Assembly: GCA_034620365.1 (NCBI GenBank)
Contig: JAQGEQ010000186.1
Coordinates: 1,240,001-1,304,000, forward strand
Direction: 5' to 3'
DNA from: Pegea sp. RAD2-039
Taxonomy: Eukaryota; Chordata; Thaliacea; Salpida; Salpidae
Length of the DNA: 64,000 nucleotides
The position numbers were made by a program, and so were the translations under genes. The notes under the pieces were generated by a model. It saw nothing but the letters and a program-made list of their open reading frames with translations, was not told the DNA's origin and did no database searches. Below, piece after piece: positions 27,901 through 39,113 of the stretch; the first letter of the stretch is position 1, and each line of letters starts with the position of its first letter.

Positions 27901-30439
27901 AAATATGGAATTGAACATTTATATGATCACCGTCAGAAACCACATTATTTTTGTGGAGTTCTTCGAATCTACTTAATCATGAAAAATCACATTGTTCTGT
28001 AGTGATTATCTCAACAGAAACATTCCTATTAGTTGACATAAATTAAGATATTTTTTAAAAACTTTCTTTTAAACTCAACAAATAAAAATTCGGCATTATT
28101 GAGGCTTAATTCTTAGAAAAACCGAATGCCTGTTTAACTTCTATAAAGTCAATTTTAGCAACATCAGTGCCTTCTGTAAGTACAAATATGTAGTAGCACA
28201 AGTAGATATAAAAATCAAATTAGTTTTTTTCTGATTTGTACTTTTACGATAAATGTAAAAAATAATTAATCTGAAAATGATTTTTAAAAAAATTCTATAA
28301 ATTTCTTTGATTAGCAGCGGAAAAAGTCGCTATCATGAATCTGCTTTTAAAAAACCAAGTATTTGTTTTGAATTGATATTTGAAAACACAAGAAGTGTAA
28401 TTTATTTTCTGACATAAAAATAAAAAAATAAAAATACCATTTTAACAAACTAATTTTATAAACTAAATGAAATTAAAATTTCAATGCATGAATAACAATT
28501 GACAAACTATCAAATAAACCTTAAAATTAGGTAATCGTGATGTACAATCAAACACCAATAAATTAATTTACAATTTTTTTATTATTATCTTAATTTGAAA
28601 TCATTCTTAGGAAAGTTTAAATATCAATTTCATTTAAGTAGCAATCGATTATTGAAAGCAGTCAGTTGAATATTTTTTATTGTTTTGTTATTATAAATAA
28701 GTAACCGCTATAAGCAGGAACTTTCAGTGATATTTAACCAATTTCGAATTCCTGTTTTTTTCCTGTTGCTTGTTACAACACAAATTTGTTATTTGAGATG
28801 GTTGAAAGGAAAGAATCATTTCATTGTAAATAAATAGTGTTGATTTTGAGGAAAAACTTTAGACTTGTTGAAAATAGCGAAATGCAGCAGGTTAGTTGCT
28901 GCAGTATAGTGGAATTTGAAGTTTTAAATTAATTCAAAGTAAAATAAAACTTTTAGAGTTTTAAACAATTTTCAAATCTATAAAATTTATCATTTGATGT
29001 CTGAAAACCAATTAGTTTCCGTTAAAAGTGGGATTTTTTTAAAGTTTTGACTGATATACGAGGATAAAATTGAAAGTAAAAATTGAAAGATTATAATAAG
29101 TACCTCTAAAAGCCAAGTGATGAAGTTTAATCAGATTTTTGTCGTTTGAAATATTTAATGTTGAAATAAAACACAAGAACTAGCTTTAAACGAGATTTTT
29201 TCTCGTGAAACTGATGTGATAACATGTAATAAAAATTAAAAGAAAAACAGAAAGTGAATTTTCCAAATAAAGTGAATCGTTTTTCTATTTTAATTATGAA
29301 TTAAAAGTTAACTTTATATACAAACTGCGTGCAAAAAACAAATACTTGAAACTCTGAAAATAAATTTCAAGCAAATGCTTTATTTTCAAACTGAAAAATT
29401 TTGAAAATGAAAAAGTTTGCATTTTTATCGAGTTATCCTGTTTAAAATACCAGATCTGACGAAAAAAATCTGAAGTAAGAATATTTCTTAATCTTCTACA
29501 TGCGCTAAGATAATTCAAAAATCCTTTTCTTAATCTCAAATCAATTTCTTTATCTAAATTATCTAATTTTTCTAATAAATAAACAATTTAATCAAAGGAG
29601 CTTTTGAACTTGAAAATCAGTATGCAAAACGGCCGATGATAAACGCAACAACCTTGTAACCGCATTCAACCATACACAAGGCCTAGAATAAGTTTTGTAA
29701 AATTATTTCAACAATCGCAAAGATGACTCGGATAGAGGTAGAATTAGCGCGTTGACTTCAGGGCATTGCAAAAAGGAACTGTATACACATACAAAAAAGC
29801 TTTAAAGTTTTGTCTAAAACTTATTCAAATTGTATCTGTTTTTCAGCTGTTCTATTTATGCTTGGTGTTTCTCATGTTTTTTTTTCCAAATATAAATAAA
29901 AGTTTATAAGCCTCAATTTGTAATTATTAATTTTTTATTTAATAAAAAATTGTTTATTATTGATTTTGAAAACAAAATGTGGTTTTCTATCCAGTTAGTG
30001 TTTTCACAAAAAGTCTATTGAATAAACTAATGCAGAAATTACACAAATGGAAAAACTAGAAAATAAAACAACTTGATAAAACAACAACTTTGACTGCTAG
30101 TTAATTAAGCATAGGGCTTGCTAACATGTGTTTATCATTCCTAAAGGCATAATGTAAGTGAGAAGTTATCAAATGTTATGATGATTTAGCGTAATTTTCT
30201 GTTTGTCTAAAACAACACAAAGTCCAAATTTCCTTATGCTATCGGTTGTTTAAAAATGAAATTTTCCAAACCATCACCACACAAGCTGTCGCTTAAACCG
30301 AAACCATCTATAGCAGCATTTCACTCCTATTTGCAAGATTTGCTGCTAAATTAATCTGTCAAATCTCAATTTAAAAAAACTAAAACTGACAACGGTATTG
30401 AGACAACTCAAGTTTACAGTAATTGAAGCTGTGCTGCTT

Positions 30440-30860
30440 GTTACTGATTCACTGCTTGGACCACAAACTACCGAACCTACCAGCTTGCATCAAAAACTCT
30501 TTGTTACGGATTGAAGGCGGGGTTATAGTGCACGAGTCGTAAGCACACACACATAGTTAACGCACGCATACTCGCGCGCAGATGGCACACACACACAGCG
30601 GCTTTTGCGTTACTCATTTGCTAGCTTACTTTACTGTGCAAACTGTTGCAATGAGCACTTCAACAAGTCAGGGTTGCGACTAACAGATCTGGAAAAAAGA
30701 AAAACGCCGCCAAGTCCTTTTCCTAACCACAAGTCAGTAAGCCATGTAATGACTCGTAGGAACTATGAAATGTGTTAGTGATTTAGGTAGATGATGGTGG
30801 ATAATCAAGTGCGGATTGCCCCTGGGCCTGAACATAAGTGTATGCATCTTCATAAACTGC
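30440..30860. promoter_or_regulatory. Longest GC-elevated patch in the desert, with short CA runs; candidate regulatory element
   Basis: About 400 bases with several CpG-rich spots (for example ACTCGCGCGCAG at about 30570-30580 and AACGCCGCC at about 30702-30710). It includes two short CA runs at 30544-30552 and 30586-30597. The base composition differs sharply from the flanks, which are almost pure A/T-rich sequence. No frame of coding quality crosses it. It may be an enhancer, an alternative promoter or a non-coding exon. Confidence 0.25.
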
Positions 30861-33449
30861 TAACAAGTTGTGTCTTTGATACTTCAGAATTATATTCACC
30901 ATGATAGAAATTATTGCGTTACTCCAATTACGAATTTTGACACTTAAATATTAATTTAGTTTGATATATAATAAGACAAATAGTCTTTTAAAAACGTTTT
31001 TCATGAAATTAATCAACATTTTTCTAATTTGGTTTGTTTATTACTAATAGTTTGTTTTATTATTGTTTTTTATTCATATTTCTTGAAGCACAATAGCTAG
31101 TTTACATTTTTTACGTAAATTTAAACGTTTTTTATTGAAGGAAACTAATTTTTATCCATCAAGTAAAAATACTTCAACTTCTCTAAAGGCAATAATAAAA
31201 ATTGTTTATAGTTGACTAGTATTTCATTTCAGTTAAAATTTCATTTATCCATTCAATCAGCAAAAGATGAAATAAAAATACTTCAAAAATAAAAACTCAA
31301 AAAACCAAAGATTTAATTTTTAATCAGATTTGATTCGTTTAAACATGTTAAAAGTAAACTCAGACCAATTTCAAATGAGTAAACTGTATTTGAAATCGCA
31401 TTACTTCTAAATTTCTTATTTTAGTTTAATGTCTCAAATATGCATTTCAACTATCACAAACAATCTATATGCTGAGTTTTGATCCTAAGTTCAGATAGGC
31501 AGTAGCCTAACGACCAGCTTTGTGTTGCAATTGTAAATATTATAAACAATAGCAATGTAATCTGTGGCTCTTAATGCTTACAAAGTAAACTTCTTTTTAC
31601 TAACGTATTTAAGTCTCATAAACTTATTCTATCACTTTGCTACTGATTAACACTGAAGCTTGAGTCATTAAAAAATTCATCTATAGACCAAAATGATCGA
31701 TTCTTAACTAAAAATACGTCCTTCTTTCACGAATTGCGGCTACTTCAAAGGTACAACTGGATTTTGCAAGAAACTCCAGAAATCTGGTTTTTAAGTCCGG
31801 GGTAAGACCTGCCAATTGCTAATCAATCCTTATCTTTTACTGAATTTGTTTAAATTACTTTCAGAACTACTTAATAGTATTTGAAACTTAGCACTTATAC
31901 AAACGAAGTTATATATTAGTTTATGAAAGCTTTATTATAAAGCGTTAATTGTTTTTAGTGAGCAGTGGCTTGATTTAGATAAAAATAGAAAATTAACCCT
32001 TTGAATAGGAAACTTTGGCAGTCAAGACAATAAGTTGATGATAAAAACTCAGTTTCATACAAACAAACCTTTTTAATTTAAAAATTTTTCATCTATAGAT
32101 TGAAGTTTTACAGAATTTATATTTAACACCAAACGCTTAGCGCTAAATCAAATTAAAACTTAAACTTGCCTAACTCTTTCAACTTTTTAAGTTCAAATTA
32201 TTTTAACGATTTTTCTGTTAACTATCTACACATTCAACAGACTATAAATTTGCTGAGTATAAAAGTAAAACAAGAGTTTGATAAGATAAAACAAAAACAA
32301 ACTTTTTCAAAACTTGGTCATTTTTATACACAATATATTTCTGAATGAGTTGATATTTACGTTTTCAAACTGTTGAAATAATTGTTATCTAAAAACTAAT
32401 TTATCTTCAAAATAATAATTTTGACATATATTTTTGACCTTCAAACACTAAACTACTAATAACATTTTAATCACGAATAAAGTATGTCATGTATCCTATT
32501 TTTTAGCTTGATTCGCTTCCAATTCATTTTAATCAGGGAAAAGCCAGAAGTTTAATTACACTTTCTTTCATTTCAGATGCTAGGCCACAGCATTAGGAAA
32601 CACAGGCTAAAAAATGGTCAAATTTGATTTTACAGGAAATACTACAACTACACAAAATGACACAAATTTGTTAATAATGAAAATAAAAGTACATTATTTG
32701 ATAGAATTTTCACTATGACTAGATTGTTATCATAAGAAGCGTAGCCACCTGTTGATACACAATTGGATTTTACGCGTCTATTTTAACTCTAAGCTTTTTT
32801 AGCTAATCACTACAATTTAACAACTTAGAATTTATTAATCATTAAAAAAAAATGAACCGCTTAAACAAAAAGTATTTCGATTTTGTAAATTAAAGATGTA
32901 AAAACTTCTACCTCAACTCTTTCTTTAAAACACTCATCTTTGCTGAGAGATATAATTTAATTCTTATAATCTTAGTATTAATTACGACTTTATCACAACT
33001 TAGTGCATCTCAAAATTTAACTTTTAATTTTTTTTTCTATCATGGCAAGATTTTAACAAAAAAATCTCAAATGCCTATAGCAATACAAAACTAAACTCGT
33101 CAAGAAAACCAAAATTATAGAGGTCAAAAGCCCTTTGCTGTATGTATTTGTAATACTAGCCGCTGAGAGCTGGTCTGTATAAAACTTCTCTTCTCACAAT
33201 TTACTTTTCTCTTCATTTAAATGGTCGAAGGAAAATAAAATATCCATCATTTTAGAGATACCTATTTGATTGCAAAGCTGCTTATTATACTAACTCACCA
33301 ACCAATAAACCCTCAGTTACAATTTTGTTTTATTTTTCTTTTCATTCAACTATCGAATCTATTTAATCACAATTCTGTTTAAAATCTTTCAAATCTTAAA
33401 CAAAAAAAAGTTAAAACATCCTTTCAAAATTCCTTTTTCCTTATTTCTT

Positions 33450-33830
33450 TCTGCTGCAGACTCGTTGTTTTTGGCCTTGAAACCGGCTAGCAGCAGACAG
33501 CCAGTCTCTCTAATGCAAATTCAAATCCCATGAAGAGTCACGGAGGAGAAGATGGTTGTCTTACCATCGTGTGTACTCAAGCAGAACAGAAAACTTGTTC
33601 CGCAAGACCAAAGGCCATTTCTAAAAGGTACAATAGGGATGAAACTCAAAGAAAGCGGCCATGAATCTCGCTATTTTGAAACTCAGTGATGCATAAGATC
33701 GTAGTTATTGCAGGAATGCCGCACTCTACAAAACCTAGTCAAAACCAATCGTTAAAACGAATTGTGTGAGGAAACCTGAAATTTCAACGTAGCAATATAG
33801 GTGTGGTTACTGTTCAAGATCTTGATTCGT
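33450..33830. promoter_or_regulatory. GC-elevated patch with a POU octamer; candidate regulatory element
   Basis: Mixed-sequence patch carrying a perfect octamer, ATGCAAAT, at 33513-33520, the classical site for POU/Oct factors. A minus-strand GTAAGA donor-like sequence follows GATG near 33562-33568, and TATAAAA lies upstream on the plus strand at 33178-33184. No coding frame was recognised. Which of the two divergent flanking genes it might serve cannot be told. Confidence 0.25.
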
Positions 33831-36800
33831 TGCAGCGTTTGAAAGGCGTTTATTTGAGCAATGTAATTACTTCAACTTGTAATTACTTGTCTAGTTTATG
33901 AGAAACGCATCACTGAATAAATTGTAAATACTATTATTTTGATGTGAGACCTTAGACCAAATTAGAAAAAAATTAAAATAAATTAATTAGTTTATAGAGT
34001 TTAATGATCATATTTTATGTTTCTTGCTATGCTTACTTCTATTCTAAATTTTCTTTAATAGTTTTTTTAATTTACAAGGTTTAAAATTAAAAAAATTGTT
34101 GAATAACCGCTAAATAATAATTTTCAATTTCTTAATTGATTTTAATTCATAAAATTTCAGTTTAAATGTCATTTTGACTACTTTTTTGCCAAAACAGAGG
34201 AAATTCCGAACTTTTTAACTGATTTTAAAAAATACGTTTAATAAATAATAAACGAGATTTGTTTAGTAAAACCAACTCATAAAAAATGAATATTTTTTTC
34301 TTTATTCACTTTTACTTGTGGTTAAAATCATTTTTGATTTAGACAATTAAATTTCTAACATTATTTGGTGTTTATAGTTTCCTAAGAAATGACAAATATC
34401 GTAGATAACAGCAAAGTTTTAAGTCATTCTTAATTAAAACAGTTGATTTTAATAATTACAATAAATATTAAGTAAATGAAAGCTAATCTAAAAATCTTCA
34501 ATTTAATATCTTTATTTCAAATTCTACAAGATAAACTTTGATTTCAAATGATTTAAACATAACTGGATTTAGTTATAAGAAAAGAATTATATATGCATCG
34601 CTAAGCTCTAATATTTCTTCACAATTGTTAATTAGTTTGATAAACTTAAGGAAATTATTACTAGAAAATATCATTCATAACATGAAGACTAAAAACTAAA
34701 GATAAGACTTCTATGTCAAGTTGAAGATCAAAAGAGTGTTACCAAATGTGAATTTGGAAGTTTCAGATTTTGAAAATGATTTTTGGGTGATGATTTTACT
34801 AATATCTTAAATATTTATTAAAAATTCCATATTTATTTGCTTATTCAGCAAAACTGTTATATGAAAACCAAATTCTTGATGTGAAAAGTAAAAAGAATTG
34901 ATGTAAGAGTCACACCTTAGTCTTGTTATTTGTGAGAACTTCTTCCTAGAAATATTGGGAAATTTTTTAAGAAAAATGAGAGAAAAAGTTTTGGTTAGTT
35001 GATTTTGGGATTAACATAAAAGTCCTAAAACCAAAATCTACATTTTATTAATTATTGAGCAAAATAATTGTACTGTAAAAAATCAAATAATTCTTTTCAA
35101 CTTATTAAAGTCTCTAGAGATAGTTTTGATTAATTCAATTAAGATTTTTGTATTAATAAAGTTTTCTTTCACTCTAGATTAAATAATAGTTTAATTGAAA
35201 AGCCAATTTAGTTTTTACGTTACTAAACAACAGGCAACTTAAGCTGTTATTTTACGGTGACTAATTATTTAATAAAAATCATTCATAAAATAAATTTCAA
35301 ATCGAAGCATTTCATACAACAAATATCTAAATTATTCTTTTTCAGTTGATTAGCTTATCATTTTCTATTAGTTATTTAGAGATTAATTAAATCACTGCTA
35401 TTTTCTAGTACAACTACTACTACTATTGTATTAACTAATTCTGATTTCTTACTTAAGTATAATCAGCACAATTAGGTTTTATAACAGAAATTAGCCAGAT
35501 TCACTTTACTTTTTAACTTCCGGTAATCTGAATCTGTCGTTGTCTTAAAAAAATACTTTATCAAAACTACAATGTTTATTTCTGTTAAATTATTAAATAA
35601 TTCTGTTCTAGAATATTGTTGCTCTTTACAACTGCTCAGTAAATTACTTATTAAATTTTGAATATCTGACATGTTTTTTAGGAGAAAATGTACTTTAAAA
35701 AAGCCAGTTAGATATTTGCTCGTTTTTCTTGCCGAGTATTTAAAAGTATGACATGAGTCAGAAAAATCGAGCATGTAATTAGATGCTATTATGAACAGAT
35801 AAAGGCACTTTTTCCAAACTTAATGCATCTATACTTTTGATTAAGTTAAAGTTTTCCTCTGAGTAAATCAAGTGATTTTACAAAAGTTTTTTTTAATAAG
35901 ACTTGTTTTTTTTTTCGAAAAAATTAAAACATAAACAAAATATGTTTTGTATAAATAACGTTTTGTACCAAAATAATGAATAATAAAAGAATTTAGTTGT
36001 TGAGATAAAGTGATCTCCAATTCGTATATCTAAGCTATACAGCTAACTTGTGATCGATGCTGCCACCTAACGGCGCTTACAGAGAGATCTTTAAATTAAC
36101 AAATGATAATTTAAATAATAACTGAGCTTTAATCTATTGTGCTTTGATAAAATAAAATAAAAAAGATAAATTAAAGTAACAATTCGAACCAAATATTTTT
36201 TATTTTTCATATTTTATTTTTATTCTCCTTATATAAATATGAAAGTAAATATATTTTTTTTATGTTTTCCGTTAAATATATTTTACTTCTATAACGTTAA
36301 AGCAAATCATAAATTCATGTTTCTGAAACTTGGTAATTTGAAAATTAATAAACAGACAAAGTAACCTGATTAAAAAAATACATTTAAGTATCGGCAGTAG
36401 AAGATTTGAAACTTTTTAAACGATAAATCTTCTAAAGTTTACATACAGCTTTAAAACTTGACGTGAACAATAGAAAAATTAAATATATAAAAAGATATCA
36501 TACAATAGCAAAATTCAACTCAAGTCATATAGGTTTCTGCAAGAAATATTTTAATCCTTAGATTGAAAGTTGAGAAAGATTAGCTTTTAACTGCTAATAT
36601 ATAAACGTAATTATTCTAAAATTAATCACTAAAATGCAATAAAAAATGAATACTTTTTATGATACTTTGTATCTAAATACTCTTTAGAAGCACTATAAAA
36701 AGAAATAAATCTTTTTATTATAGTCGGTATATGTGGTTACAACTTTCTTTTGTAACTTGTTACATGTTTTACAAAATCAGTTGTAACAATCAAAAACATT

Positions 36801-38599
36801 ATAAATTTCTTTACAAACTTATTTCATTCTGAAAAATAATTTACTTTAATATTTGATAAACTCTTTAAAAAGTATAAAAATTGTCTTGTTTATAAATAGC
36901 AACTTTAAAATATTTTTGAAGACTAATTCAAAATTTAAATTTGTAGTCAATTTTTGCAAGTACCAAATGTTAACTTGATCATAACTTCCATAAAGTTCTA
37001 TACAAAAGAATTTTCGACTATCTCTGGTTCGAATCACAAGTAGTGTAAATCTTTAGTAAAATAGTTTAGTCTTTAAAACTTTATTTAGCTAATGATTCGT
37101 GTAAAAACCTATAAGTTAAAACTTCACTTTGCTTAAACAATTTAAATAAATATTTATCTTTGTTTTATTTCCATTTGTTGAGTTTAAAAAAGCTCATAGG
37201 TTTTTTATGTAAAAATTAGATAATTTGAACTCGCTTTTTTAAACATATTTCTTCCTTTATATTAAGAGTTTTGTAATACAATTTTTATGTTGTAAATCTT
37301 ATGATTAATTTAAATAAATTTTATCATAATACAATCACCAATTAATTGTTTAAATACTGGACATTAAAGTTTTCTAATTATATAACAAATGTAATAAAAT
37401 ATAAAAAAATCAATCGTAAAGATTTAAAATCATTTTAATTTCCTTTTTTTAAATGTCAAACCGTTTACTGATACACAAGAAAATTTTTGAACAGTTCAAC
37501 GTGTGTCACATCTTAAAATCTTTTGCTTCTAAAATATTATTAGACTTTTTTTTACAAATGATCAATAATATGAATGAGTTTTCTTACCTGTTATATTTGA
37601 AACCTTCTTTAATGTTTATCAATTACTTTTCTAATAACTTTTAAAATCGAATCAACTGTGATATAACATCTTAACTTTTTTCAAATCGTAAAAATAAAGT
37701 TTCAAATTTGCATTCTATAAAATCCAAATATAAGAAAGTTATTCAAAAATTCATCATAGTTTTGATGAAGAATGAATTCGAACAATTTTATCAACTTTAA
37801 AGATGTCAAAAATGAAGTTAAAAAGTTGTTAAGATTTAATAGTAAATAATAATAACAATAAATATAAAGTTCATCATTGCTTATTTTTCTATAAATCTTA
37901 TAAAGCAAATTGAACAAACATAAAATATTAAAATCTGTCAACCCTCTGAGATTTTCTTTTACATCATTTTTAACTTGTTCTTTACCAAAATTTGACATTT
38001 CCAGACGCAAAGATTAATTTTTTTGAACAAAGTTATTCAAAAAATGTTTAAACTTCTTTTAGAGAGTTATTTTATGATAGATTAGAATTTTTCAAGCTAG
38101 AATTTTGATCATTTATTCAGTTATATTATACCAGTATTTATTTTGCAATATTAAAAGTGAAGTATAATGATGAACCTCTTTTTCATCACTGAGACATTTA
38201 AAAAAATTGTTAAAAAGTAAGATTGGAAACTCTTTTTTTCAAAGTGTTAAAACAGATTAAAAAGTCTTCTAGAAAATCTTTTTTTAATTTATTCATTTTT
38301 AAGTACTCAATTTAGATTTATGAAAAATGATTTTAGTTTACTTATAAATGTTGGTAATAATGTATTAGCATATTTTTTTTTGCAATAAATCTGTAAGAAT
38401 ATTTTTGTGACATTTAAAAGAACTGACATTATTGCAAATTTTTAACAGTTTATTTTGTTAAACAATCTTAATTGAATTTAAATGCGTATTTTCAATAATT
38501 TGTTTATTTTCAATTTTATTTTTTGTTTACATTTATTGACCTTCCAACAAAATCAAAATGAACATTAGAAACAACAACTTTTTAAAAAGAGAAACTAAT

Positions 38600-38700
38600 T
38601 TTGACGTTATCATATAGGGCGCGCCGTCATCACGACAACAATTTATGTCATTTAAATCCATTTGACGTATTATCGATTAATAAAGAATCGATTGGTTTAT
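38600..38700 (+). promoter_or_regulatory. Candidate promoter or proximal element of the tryptophan hydroxylase gene
   Basis: Some 410-510 bases before the start codon, a compact island in A/T-rich DNA carries two TGACGT half-CRE sites (38602-38607 and 38663-38668). It also has the 8-base GC palindrome GGCGCGCC (38618-38625) and two copies of ATCGATT (38672-38678 and 38687-38693). The clustering of motifs close to the gene suggests promoter function. No TATA box or initiator was assigned. Confidence 0.35.
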
Positions 38701-39113
38701 CTTAGAAAAAGAAGTTTTTTTCAGTTTTCCAGATGGCCCTGCAAACGAAAAAGAGCATATAAGCAAGAAACTTCTTAGGACTACTCAACAGAAAATCATC
38801 CTTAGATTAGATGGCAATATCTCCTCTATAAGCTTACAACTTTGGATATCAAACAGCTACTGACAAAAGCTTGTTAGAAGCAGATGTTCATATCATATAA
38901 AAATTAATTTGTGGAGAGATTTTATTTGCTTCAAACTGATTTTAATGATGGAACAACAAGAAAGCTACCTCTGAAAACGATTATTTACTTTTACAGAGTT
39001 TTTATGTTTAAGTAATTACTTATTTCAACGAAAAATAATTGAAACTTTATATAATAAAGTTATCTAACTAGAGCTGTTAACGAAATCTTTCTTACTTCTT
39101 AAATAAACTAGAA

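Larger units (their letters stand above)
12439..39113. other. 26.7-kb gene desert between divergent Ikaros and tryptophan hydroxylase genes
   Basis: I found no coding exon with a recognisable product here. The longest frames, such as 35472-35774 and 37702-38010 on the minus strand, are low-complexity and look like chance. Most of the stretch is uniform AT-rich sequence. Four patches with clearly higher GC and more complex sequence stand out at about 16.72-16.99, 24.64-24.93, 30.44-30.86 and 33.45-33.83 kb; these are listed separately. A long gap upstream of a transcription-factor gene commonly holds enhancers and untranslated exons, and that is the likeliest content here. Confidence 0.55.

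Noticed and set aside
35472..35774. 100-codon minus-strand frame in the desert
   Set aside because: Lys/Asn/Phe/Ser-rich composition without domain or splice context, as expected by chance in A/T-rich DNA.
37027..37041. GGTTCGAATCAC resembling a tRNA T-loop
   Set aside because: Flanking bases do not make the T stem and no A box lies at the right distance.
37702..38010. 102-codon minus-strand frame rich in Leu, Tyr and Asn
   Set aside because: Low complexity, no motif and no neighbouring exon; judged random.
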